A DNA stretch of 64,000 bases from Scolanthus callimorphus (Eukaryota; Cnidaria; Anthozoa; Actiniaria; Edwardsiidae), in contig CM066912.1 in assembly GCA_033964015.1 (NCBI GenBank), forward strand, positions 21,501,073 to 21,565,072, in the 5' to 3' direction. The translations under genes were made by a program, and so were the position numbers. A model generated the notes under the pieces. It saw only the letters and a list, made by a program, of their open reading frames with translations. It ran no database searches and had not been told where the DNA came from. Numbering within the stretch: the first letter of the stretch is position 1; each line of letters starts with the position of its first letter. Positions 35,229-45,249 of this stretch are shown in pieces.

Positions 35229-36322
35229 TGCACCAGTCAAAGTAAAAGTCTCGACCCCCCACCCTGGGATATGTGGGGGCATTAGAATGAAATTGGTACT
35301 AAAACTTCCCAATTCCCCACCCTGTGGGGACAGGTTTTATGGGCTAACTAGCAGGAAATCCCGCACCCCCGGGGGCAGCCCCGAGAACATGTCAACCCAA
35401 CTTCATCGAAAATCTTGAGATTCTCCCTCACATGGCAGAAAAATACAATATGAAAAAATCCCAAGAATGTTGATGTCGGTGCGACATAACGGAAGAAGGA
35501 AATAACAGACAATTAAAAAGCTTGCCAAAGATATTGATAGCTTGCCAAAGATATCGATAAAAACTCTCGCATTCGGCAAAATGTAGTCGCCAATTATGTA
35601 AAGAGAAGTAGCCACCAGAGCTCCCGGTCCGTAAAGAGAAGTAGCCAGCAGAGCTCCGGTGGTCCGCTGGCTTGTTTTGACACCTCTGCTGTATTCCCAA
35701 TAGATATTGATATTTTGTATCAAGACAAGAAGTTTTTTTTTGTAAATAAATAAAGTAGGGAAATAAGGTAATGCCATCCGCAAATAGAAAAAAAACTAGT
35801 CGAGGCGGATGGCATTAGGTATCAAAAGCACATATTGATTGTAGTTGTAGCTTTCTTCTGTTAATGTAAAGGGGAAATCTAAGCTAAATAGTGCTAATAA
35901 AAAAAAGCAAACTTTTCTTTTGGAAATTCCTGAAAATTGTGTTTTAAGATCTGAGAAAAGTAATACCCCCTTGAGATGTAAAAGATAAAACAACCACCTA
36001 CATAGTTTGTCAATGTTGTTATTATGTATGAACTGTTCTTTCAAGTTTTCAGAGAGATGAGACCCAGTTATGCATTTTCCGTATGTATTTTTCAGTCTCT
36101 GCATTGACTTGCCGGTAAGAAAACTGGCCGCCATTTTGTTTTTCTGATCTAACCCCCACATCCCTTGGTGAAGGATAGCAAAATGAGCTAATGCCCCACC
36201 TACACGGGACAAAGAAAGCCACTAAAAAGGTTCCAAATCCCCACCAAAGCCCCACATATCCCGGAGTGGGGATGGTGGTGGGGGTGGTGGTGGTGGGGGC
36301 CGGGGTTACTTTGACTGGTGCA
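35229..36322. mobile_element. Harbinger-type MITE
   Basis: Ends TGCACCAGTCAAAGTAA and complement TTACTTTGACTGGTGCA, flanked by TAA at 35226-35228 and 36323-36325. A 3-bp TAA/TTA duplication is typical of PIF/Harbinger. Inverted (C)CACCCTGGGATATGTGGGG-like blocks lie just inside. The interior shares sequence with the element at 45.7-46.5 kb (CACATTCGGCAAAA.. and TTGTAGTTGTA phrases). It has no transposase. Confidence 0.7.
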
Positions 36323-36325
36323 TAA

Positions 36326-37509
36326 TTAACAATGGGGTAATCAAGAGAAAAGCTTTTATTTGTCATGAGCTGTTTTAATATTTCAACATATACCTACCGT
36401 GTGTACCATATTATTACATGTTCAGTGTATGTTTACTAAAATGTGCCACCCCAGAAAATACCTATCATGAATGAGCAGAGAAATTCAGAAAAGTTGGGGG
36501 GATGGGGTGCATAAGGGAGGGCTATACCTATTTTGCAGCTTTTTTGGGGCGGTCAAATCATTCTAGTTCATAACTACTAAATATATCCACTTTACCAGAA
36601 GGCTTGGAACAAAACATATACCAAGGTGAGGTGAGAGTTGCACCTTTTCTAGACCCCTGCAGATGGGTGGGTAAGATGTTTTTATAAAAATGCAAGGGAG
36701 GACCAAGACTATATTGAAAACAAATTGCTGAAATTTCCAATTCCTCTCCTCCTCCTCCCTTAAATAAAAACCTTCCCTGTGTGCAAAACCCACCATGGAG
36801 AGCAGAGCATTTGATAATCTGGCATTGTGTGGCCCAGAAAATATCCATCCCCCACCCAAGGAAGGGCATTGAAAAGTGACCCCAACCCAACCTCTGAAAT
36901 TTCCAAAGAAAAACAGAAACATACAGTATTTGTATGGCATAAGTCAGGTAAATTGAACACCACCACTCCGGATTTTCCAGTCCCTTCTGTGGAGGGTGTG
37001 TGTGTGTGTGGGAGGGGGGGGGGGATGAATATTTTCTGGAACCAAGCATTACACATAACATTTTAAAGCTGGAGATTCATATGAGTAATCTTAAATATGC
37101 TCATGGAAATCTAAAGCCATCAATCTATTGCTTTAGTATTCACTAACAAGATTATCAAAAACTAATGGATACATTTGTTTTCCCCAAAACACAAGAAAGT
37201 CGTACTAACACCCTATGCTAACTGCTATGTAATCATCTTCGTCCCAAACGAATTGTCACTTAAGTACTGTATACCAATGTAGTTGGTTTCCTTAGATTGT
37301 GGTAAAATTATTTGCTGCATTACATCCTTAGAAATAAGCAAGTTGTAAATGCATTAAACTAATTCTGTCTTGAAAAGTATTTAGTAATCATACATAGTAT
37401 CTTATGAGCCCCCCAAAAATGTTTTACATTCAATAAAATAAAAGTTTCAAGGCTAGCCCATTTTTCGTTTCTTAGTTTATTTTAAACTAAGAATCCAAGT
37501 TTTATTGCT
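36326..37509. other. Non-coding stretch
   Basis: No gene. 36925-37060 (TACAGTATTTGTATGG, AAGTCAGGTAAATTGA, TATTTTCTGGAACC) is a diverged relative of the 371-bp tandem repeat at 38.0-38.9 kb. Confidence 0.4.
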
Positions 37510-37934
37510 GGGGGGGGGGGGGGGGGGGTACTCCTAAAACTTTTATACGGGGATGCTCGGCCCAGATTCTGGACCCCTTACCCTTCTTTATACCAATTTC
37601 AGAGCAAAAAAGTACCCCTTTCTTATATCAAAGCTGAAAAAGGTACCCCTTTCTTATACCAAGCCTGAAAAATCGGCTTTGTGCTCTGTTAAAAAAGGAA
37701 CGGTTTTGCTCTCACGTTGCGGGTGAAAAAACGGTGAAATACAGACCCTTTTTATACCAAAATTACAATTTTCCCTGCTGTTTTTATACCCAGTCCAGCC
37801 TGAAAACGCTACCCCTTTCTTATACCCAGCCTGAAAACCCTACCCCTTTCTTATACCTCCAGCTTGAAAACCCTACCCCTTTCGGGCCGAGCATCCCCGC
37901 ATAGTCCAATATAGGGAGTACCCCCCCCCCCCCC
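37510..37934. mobile_element. MITE with G-run/C-run termini
   Basis: Inverted ends pair GGGGGTACTCC with GGAGTACCCCC, and internal GGGGATGCTCGGCC (37551) with GGCCGAGCATCCCC (37886). Internal TACCCCTTTCTTATACC phrases repeat four times. The poly-G ends obscure any target duplication. Confidence 0.6.
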
Positions 37935-38054
37935 GGGTGCATACTACCATAGCTATTGTATAATATTGTAGGGTTCCAGAAAATATTAATACCCCCCAGT
38001 GAAGGGTGTTGAAAGTGACCCCCCCCCCCCCCCCCCAACACTTGGAATTTCAAA

Positions 38055-38945
38055 AGAAAAATACAGTATTTGTATGGAGAAGTTCAGGTAAATTGATTGG
38101 CCCCAACGCCTCCAATGCAGCACGTGAGGTATGGATATTTTCTGGAACCACACATTCCAAGATTTCCTGGACACTATGAAAACTGAATTTAGTTCAACGA
38201 TTTGAATAATGTGCAAACCGTAAAGATTTCCAAAAATAATCAAGCCTCTTTTTTAAATTCAGTAAAACTATGTCACAGACAAGTGAAACTATATCAAATG
38301 CAAATTAAAACCTTCTTTTCATGCCTGTGGCTGCATTATTAGAGTTGTCGTATTTCCTTCAAAGTCTCAAACCATGTAGGAATTATGAGATGGACCTCAT
38401 TCACTTGGGCATAATGTTGTACCATTTCAAATACAGTATTTGTATGGAGAAGTTCAGGTAAATTGATTGGCCCCCACGCCTCCAATGCAGCACGTGAGGT
38501 ATGGATATTTTCTGGAACCACACATTCCAAGATTTCCTGGACACTATGAAAACTGAATTTAGTTCAACGATTTGAATAATGTGCACACCGTAAAGATTTC
38601 CAAAAATAATCAAGCCTGTTTTTTTAAATTCAGTAAAACTATGTCACAGACAAGTGAAACTATATCAAATACAAGTTAAAACCTTCTTTCCATGCCTGTG
38701 GCTGCATTATTAGAGTTGTCGTATTTCCTTCAAAGTCTCAAACCATGTAGGAATTATGTGATGGACCTCATTCACTTGGGCATAATGTTGTACCATTTCA
38801 AATACAGTATTTGTATGGAGAAGTTCAGGTAAATTGATTGGCCCCCACGCCTCCAATGCGGCACGTGAGGTATGGATATTTTCTGGAACCACACATTCCA
38901 AGATTTCCTGGACACTATGAAAACTGAATTTAGTTCAATAAAAAA
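38055..38945. repeat. 371-bp tandem repeat, 2.4 units
   Basis: Units start near 38061, 38431 and 38802 with ATACAGTATTTGTATGGAGA and contain ATTGATTGGCCCC, GCAGCACGTGAGG and AGATTTCCTGGACACTATG. The first two are nearly identical. The ORFs on the minus strand repeat with the unit and are not evidence of a gene. Confidence 0.85.
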
Positions 38946-39517
38946 TTCAATTCCCATGGGTATCACTAATAGGGGTGCTACATAATTTGGTGTTGCATCA
39001 TCTCGATGAAAATTATACCATTTAGCATTTCCAGTTTGCATAAATAGTCATGAAAAGCTTTGTCTAAACCAAACAGTCTAAACCTAACAGTTGTAATTAC
39101 ACAGTGCAATTACAAATGTTTGAACAGTGGAATGCATACCTTGCCAACGCTCCCATTTTACCAAGGAGACTCCCAGTTTTCACCCTCAGTCTCCAAGGAA
39201 AAAAAATGAAAACTTTCCAAATATTTACTGGAATATCTCCCGGGTAAATTTCTTGCGCTTTTCTCATACAGTTGTATTTGAGACAAAATTTTGGTTTTGG
39301 TGTTTTCAGGGTTGGCAGGTGTGGAAATGCAAACATAAACACATGGGTTACCACCAAGAAAAAAGTGTGAGACTAAACACATTGTATTCGTTTTTTTTTC
39401 AATTGTTCTTACTGGTACCTTTTTACTAAAGGTTACTAGCATATCAAAAGGTTTTATGTATTTACTCTAGTAAATTAACTTAAGTTTAATGTGCCAATTC
39501 AATACATTCTGCCGTGC
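38946..39517. other. Non-coding stretch
   Basis: No supported gene or repeat. Confidence 0.3.
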
Positions 39518-39526
39518 ACAACAAAC

Positions 39527-39608
39527 TAGGCTCGGTTTCCAGCCTTGGCGGTTGAAGGTGAGCCCTTTCGTTAGAAACGACACAAACTACGGCTGGAAAC
39601 CGAGCCTA
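39527..39608. mobile_element. 82-bp micro-MITE with 9-bp duplication
   Basis: A perfect 18-bp inverted pair, TAGGCTCGGTTTCCAGCC and its complement, encloses 46 bases. The 9-bp ACAACAAAC flanks both sides (39518-39526 and 39609-39617). A 9-bp duplication fits Mutator-type transposition. Confidence 0.75.
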
Positions 39609-39617
39609 ACAACAAAC

Positions 39618-40800
39618 TCACTAAAAACATGTTTTAGAGAAATGCCACAGAGCGTGCAGAAAGCTAAAATGTTTTTGTCAACACACACGTCTCATTAGTT
39701 AGCCTTCGGTATTAGACAGTTAAAGGAATTAATATTAAGTCAAATGCTTTTGTATTCTGACGCTCTGTCACGCCGGCTTCAGGTCAATGCTTGATGTAAA
39801 CAACAGCAAACTTTTAGTTCCTACCTTCATTCCGAGTAGGTTTTCTCCCCGTGTAGAAGCCTGAGTGTAATTCTGTTTGGAACTGTAAATGTCCTGCCAT
39901 CTTCCTTTAAAAACTGCTGGCCTTTATCCAGGAATTTTGAACCAACCACGAATTACTCGGCCGCCATGGGCATCTTTAGACCCGACTTTCTGTGACTAGT
40001 GTGCTAATAATATTTATCCAAATAAAACCGTCACGTCACTCGCTTCTGCCATAGTGGAAATGAGCTTCACCAAGTTAATTTTGCTCTTCAAAAAAGTTCA
40101 GTTACTGCCCAGTTATTAGTAAAACGCCCAAGCGTTAGTGAAAGAAATGGAGAATGCCCTGGGGACATGACTTCGCAAAGAACAGCAATTGCCAATTCTA
40201 CTCGGCGCTATAAAAATCTTGGACTTCTCCCGGACTTCTAGACGATTAGGAAGACACTCTCATGATCTCTTCAGACACTAGTAGTCCCTGGCTTTTTGTA
40301 AACATATTATCATTTGCGAAGAACAGTTCTCCAGACGCGTACAGAATGCATTTCGTTCGGCATTTCAATCAAGATAATTTGCAGAATTGCATAAGACCAT
40401 ATTTGGGTTTCCTGTAGTCTGTCACGTGAACAGCACCCCCCCCCCCCCCTGACCACCCACCCCTCCCCCCTCACTCCAATACCGCCATGCTGTGACGTCA
40501 TAATCGCGCGCCACCCACCCCTCCCCTCGTCACTGGCTCGCCGCCATGTTGTGACGTCATGAGCACCACGACTGCGAAGGAGACTAGATGCATCAAAGTG
40601 GCTGCGAAAAGTGCAGGCTTCACTGTCCGGCGCGGAAATGACCTTGAATGACCTTCGACGTTCAAAAATCACTTCGATCCCTTTGCGATAGTTGCCGCAT
40701 GTGAGGTTTTGGGTACCCTGTGGATTTCTTACATTCGCTTCATGCGCTCTATTTGCGATCATTTTGGACGCGTACCGCACCATTTGGATTTCCTTTTTGA
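39618..40800. other. Non-coding stretch with a CRE-bearing duplication
   Basis: About 40447-40500 and 40511-40562 are a short direct repeat (CCACCCACCCCTCCCC, CGCCATG(C/T)TGTGACGTCAT). No gene is supported. Confidence 0.35.
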
Positions 40801-40806
40801 CGCTTT

Positions 40807-40860
40807 TTTCTTAGGTATGGTGCTCCGCTCTGCGGCCTTCGGCCGCAAAGGAGCTCCGCT
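40807..40860 (+). repeat. Helentron-like 3' terminus, copy 1
   Basis: TTCTTAGGTATGGTGCTCCGC, then a TGCGGCCTTCGGCCGCA hairpin and GGAGCTCCGCT. The last 11 bases are the complement of AGCGGAGCTCC in the 5' terminus. Confidence 0.55.
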
Positions 40861-41177
40861 AAAATTGGAAAGTTTCAGAGGAAAATCTTCTGAAATAACG
40901 AAGAAATAGCCTAGCAAATGTCTCGAATTTTGTGTACGTTCGTATAGGATTTGCGACCAAGCCTCCAAAGTTTGCATCATCGGTATGCAAGAATTCTCGT
41001 TTGCCGAACGAATCGGTATTAAAATCGCGAACTTTACCTTGCCATTTCTTTATTATTTCAAAAGGTTTTCATATCAAACTTTCGCATTTTACTAATTTCA
41101 GGCTGCTCTATCCAGCTATAGTGATGGATTGTTTCTCCGTTGCTTCCTGTGGAAATAAGAAAAACTTCGGAAAGGTC

Positions 41178-41219
41178 TAATATATAGATTTAGCCACTGG
41201 CTAAAAGCGGAGCTCCCAG
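41178..41219 (+). repeat. Helentron-like 5' terminus, copy 2
   Basis: Same 40-base sequence as at 35028 and 57693. The 3' terminus at 48935-48993 could close a 7.8-kb element crowded with later insertions. Confidence 0.5.
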
Positions 41220-41745
41220 TTGCATACTTTTTCCATGTGAATGGAAAAGGGTTCCCATTTAAGGTATTGCAATGGAATGATACTATAGCAAAGGGTAAGG
41301 AGAAAAACGTTATGTGACATTTTTTTTATTGAAACCATTTTTACTAAAATGTGTCATTCCAAAATCACCAAATTTATTGAAAATGTTAGTGTTATTGTAC
41401 AAAACACACCATGGAGGAATGAGTATGGATATTTTCTACGATCCTCCAATACTTAATAATTAGATTACAAGCTCAAAATTTAATTTATAGCAGGATTGCG
41501 TGAATTAAAACTTGAACAGTCTTCTGCTTTGATTGCAACCAAGGGGACCACCCTGGGGACTACCCCCTCTCAATGCACGATTGTGTAGCACATACTTAAC
41601 CAAACTTATTATACATTGAAAAACACAAGGAGTTTATATTTCAAGCAAATCAGACATTTGACACACATTGAGAAAGAGACTCAGAAGGTCATCTTCAGCA
41701 TGCAAAACAGAAAGTTCTCAATGCCATAACTTCACAGCTATAATT
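41220..41745. other. Non-coding stretch
   Basis: No supported gene. A fragment near 41405-41455 (ACACCATGGAGG, GGATATTTTCTACGATCC) resembles the 37-kb and 38-kb repeats. Confidence 0.3.
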
Positions 41746-41746
41746 A

Positions 41747-41880
41747 GAGCATATGACGCTAAATCAATTTTTGGTACTCTTAAAGATTATGATTAGAGAA
41801 AGTGGGTATCGGATCATACCCAATTTCTCTAATCATAATCTTAAGAGTACCAAAAATTGATTTAGCGTCATATGCTCTCG
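41747..41880. repeat. Perfect long hairpin, ~62-bp arms
   Basis: GAGCATATGACGCTAAATCA through GAGAAAGTGGGTAT is followed, after six bases, by its near-perfect complement ending GATTTAGCGTCATATGCTC. Only one or two differences are seen. Confidence 0.9.
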
Positions 41881-41916
41881 ATTCTATTGACAAGTATTTA
41901 TAGTAAAAATAAACTG

Positions 41917-42204
41917 TATAGCGGCTTTCACATGACTGTCATTAAAGCAAATCAGTTCACTATCCCATCAAATGCAATAGAAATTAGAAAACAAACCAAT
42001 CAGAGAGCAAGGTTCATTCACAATCTCTCCTTCTTGCAAGCGAAGTAATTACAAGTAATTGTGTTAACTGTGTAATTATTTTTTCTGCTCGATCTGATTG
42101 GCTGAAGGATCAAAAATCATGCTCTCATCCACTCACAACCAAAACCAATAGCAATTACCAAGTATTTTTAATTACTCACAACAGTCAAATGTGAAACCGC
42201 TCTA
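41917..42204. mobile_element. MITE with AGCGG..TTTCACATGACTGT termini
   Basis: TATAGCGGCTTTCACATGACTG and, inverted, CAGTCAAATGTGAAACCGCTCTA form the ends. The same termini bound the element at 52673-53087. Interior AATTACAAGTAATTG and TGTGTAATTA palindromes are shared in style. No target duplication is clear. Confidence 0.55.
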
Positions 42205-42209
42205 ACTAT

Positions 42210-43287
42210 GTTTTACTTGTGTGATGGTATGGTCTATCTAAAAGCCACCTCTCGCTGCTGTTGTGTCACTGAAACTGAAAGATGATAACACCGGTAAGTC
42301 TGATCAGCCTTGAAGACAGATCTTTTATTACCAGTCTTATGTAAAACATACATGGCTATGTGGATACTTTAGTAAGCTGAACATACTGGAACCATTGTTT
42401 TTGGCACAAAAATAATGAGTTCATCAAATCAAGGGTAAATAAAAATCATTTCTTTTTTTATCATCTAATTGGTTAATTTTATCTTTTTCAATTTCATTTT
42501 TTGGCACATCAGATATTAGTAAAGGAATGAAAAATAAAACTTCAACAGTATTGACCCCCCCCCCCCCTCCCCCGAAAAAAGTAGTATTTTTATGCCCTAT
42601 ATGTCTTATGCCTGTATCAGGCACTCCTATCATCATTTTTTTTTTCAATAATAATGGGGTTTTATCATTCCCCCACCCCCCACCCCACCCGCCCCACTTG
42701 CCTACCGATAGAAGACCACTTTGTGAGGAGTCCCGAGCAATGCTCTGGATCCTGATCTGGTTACATTCTGGGAACCAAAAATATACTCAATTCTCCTCGA
42801 TATTGATCTTATTCAAGGTTGTAGAGTGAATTTATAAATATTGGGCAATTCCAGAAATATGTACCCGGGGACGGGCGGCATTTGGAAATTCTGAATGGGA
42901 GAGGGGTTTTCAAGCTTGGAATTCTGCCTGCAATTCTACCAACTTTTAATTGTTTTATTGCCCATTCAAAATTAATTTCCCGGCTTTAATTATTGAGAGA
43001 ACCAGGCAGTTTACCATCAAGAATTTACTGGTGGTGCTCAACCAATCAGAAGCGTGAAAATATGTTGAATGAATAATAATAATTTATACATAATAATAAA
43101 AAATAACATACATATTACACTTATCTTCAATGTAATGTTATGTTTTTAGGGCAGGTGGTAAATTTGTCGGCGCTGACAATGAATGCCGGCGCAGCTACTA
43201 AGAGGGCAGGCTTGCAAGTCTGTGCAAACGTTGCATTCCTGGCAAATTTTCATGCTCCGGGTAAATTAGTTTTTTTGTTTTATTACA
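42210..43287. other. Non-coding stretch
   Basis: 42700-42830 (TAGAAGACCACTTTGTGAGGAG, GCTCTGGATC, TGGGAACCAAAAATA) is an inverted, diverged copy of the 45.5-45.7 kb sequence. No gene is supported. Confidence 0.4.
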
Positions 43288-43529
43288 TTTATCAGGGAGG
43301 GGGGGCTGGTGGAAATGAGGGGAGACCCTGTATTTTTTTGGGTGCCCCCCCCTTTCATGTCCATATTTTTTTAGGTGTCCCCCCAAAATCCAATGTATTT
43401 TTTCTGGTGCCCCCCACCCCCCTCTTATAAATGCTTGCACTGTAAGATAGACTCTTGCCTAAGTGATGCAGTCTCATTCTTCTTAACGTTTTTCTTACTT
43501 CTGTCAAAGCTAAGGAACTGATCCCCCTC

Positions 43530-44445
43530 AGAACTATAAACGTTTTCGTGACACCCACCTCAGGTCCCCTATTTGACCTAGTAGAAGACATTTTACATAA
43601 AGAGAGGGTCACATACCCAGGGGGGGGTACTCGGATATAAAAATGACGGGGGGGGGGGGGGGGGGGGGTCCGACGGAGCTCCAAATTTCATACCCAAAAA
43701 ATACCTGAGCCATAAATGTTATACCCCAAAAAACTACCTGCTCCCAACATTTGATACCCCAAAAAATACCCAACTTTTTTAGCCTAAAAAGGCTATTTCA
43801 TACCAGCATTGTCCTTTTTCTTTGCCCGGAAATAGCTTCAGCTTAAGGCAGTATCTTGATGATCAACTAGCCTGTCAGAAGTTTCAACCCCAAAAAAACA
43901 CCTGCGGATTTTTCATCATCCAAATAAATACCTGGTAGAATTTTCAACCCAAAAAAATACTTTAACTACAAATTTCATACCCAAAAAATATGTCGGACCC
44001 CCCCGTCATTTTTATATCTGAGTACCCCCCCTGGGGTCACATAATTCTTTCTTTGCGCGCGAAGCGCGCCCAACTTTTGATAACCGCATTTCATCAAGCC
44101 TCAGAAAAAGGGTAGATGAAGGTTTTTTGTGTATAGTAACGAAAGCCTGTCAGGAGCCCAGGAAATATACGCTAATTATATAGGTTATATGAAAGCTCCT
44201 AGTGAAGGGCTCCTGAGCCTTTAGGTAATATTTTTCATGGGCTTCGCAAATGAAGAAATTATTATTATTCATGTGCGTGAAGCGCGGCCGAAATGACTAA
44301 ATGTTGAACTCACGCTTAAGGTGTGTTCTTTCAAACATAGAGACTACCCGGCAGGCCTATCAGTGCATATTAGATGTTAAATTCTGCATGCGCGCGAAGC
44401 GCACCGAAATTTTAATTAAGTATTGAGTGAAATTAGAAACATATA
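43530..44445. repeat. Dispersed GC-rich repeat, copy 3 (interrupted)
   Basis: It matches copy 2 from AAACGTTTTCGTGACACCC onward and copy 1 in its second half. It is interrupted by the 420-bp MITE at 43616-44035. Confidence 0.6.
43616..44035. mobile_element. hAT-type MITE with 8-bp target duplication
   Basis: Ends CCCAGGGGGGG(G)TACTC and complement, with about 45 bp of inverted repeat including GATATAAAAATGACGGGGG. The 8-bp GTCACATA flanks both sides (43608-43615 and 44036-44043). Eight-base duplications are typical of hAT elements. The interior has repeated TACCCCAAAAAATACC phrases and no gene. Confidence 0.85.
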
Positions 44446-44956
44446 AGCGAGTTGAAAATTGTAACAAACATATTGCATTCTGTAAAAAATACAAACTTTT
44501 CGTTTCCTCCTGAGGGAAGCGGTCAAAACATCTGTACTCGACCGGGATCCGATTTTATCGCGGGAGGTGGTAGGTCCGGGCTGTACCTACCCACCCGTTT
44601 TTTCAATGCCCATTTTCTCCATGCTCAAGTAAGGGGTGTTGGATTTTATTGCATGGATGCGTTGCTCTCGCTATGAAGAAGACGGTGCTGGGCTAATCTT
44701 TTGTATTCATTTATTATTTTACGAGATATTCGCAGTTAAAAATGGCTATTTTTTCCTAAAAGAAGGTTGGCTGCGGTATACACCACCCCATCGGGTCCCA
44801 TTCTAGTACAGATGTTTTGACCACTTCCCTTATGTGCTTGTATTTTTTTGGGTGACCCCCCTTTAGTGGCGTATTTTTTTGGGTGACCCCCCCTTTGATG
44901 CCGTATTTTTTTGGGTGACACCCCCTCATTTCCACCAGCCCCCTCTCCCTGATAAA

Positions 44957-45249
44957 AAATGAACGGTCCCTTGGCACAGATTTATTTTTTGGATCAAGAC
45001 CGCCCAACAAAAGAAGTTTCGCATGATAGAACGTCAGGAGTTGACAATGCTTGATTTCGTGGCGAGTGAAGGTATAAACAGCCCTCAAAAATATACCAAG
45101 ATGATTTTTTTCAGCCGATGAAACTTGCAAGAATAGGTCAGTTCCAATGCAAGAATGAACATGAGAAAGTTTGGTTCTGGTGCAAAAGCTAGTTTCTTGA
45201 ATATGTTCATATAATAATTATTGATTTAATTATAAAATTGGGCTTATTT
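44957..45249. other. Spacer
   Basis: No gene or repeat recognised. Confidence 0.3.

Larger units (their letters stand above)
43288..44956. mobile_element. Possible composite element with TTTATCAGGGAG termini
   Basis: TTTATCAGGGAGGGGGGGCT then GGTGGAAATGAGGGG near 43288 is mirrored near 44925-44956. Between lie dispersed repeat copy 3, a hAT-type MITE and an imperfect inverted pair (CAAAACATCTGTACT near 44525 and complement near 44802). No target duplication was found, so the outer boundary is tentative. Confidence 0.4.

Noticed and set aside
37510..37934. Target-site duplication for the G/C-run MITE
   Set aside because: The homopolymer ends hide the boundary, and no matching flank of 2-10 bases could be fixed.
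38339..39041. Repeated minus-strand ORFs (63-89 codons) sharing a VVPENIHTS sequence
   Set aside because: They recur exactly with the 371-bp tandem unit and have no conserved boundaries or domain.
34813..41180. Shared peptide-like sequence (FSVASCGNKKNFGKV) at two sites
   Set aside because: The identity is explained by a duplicated 80-90 bp DNA segment next to a transposon end. The reading frames do not extend as a gene.
43140..43440. Small ORFs across G/C-rich sequence
   Set aside because: They are translations of T-run and C-run phrases (WGAPKK-type) that recur inverted near 44.9 kb in a repeat.
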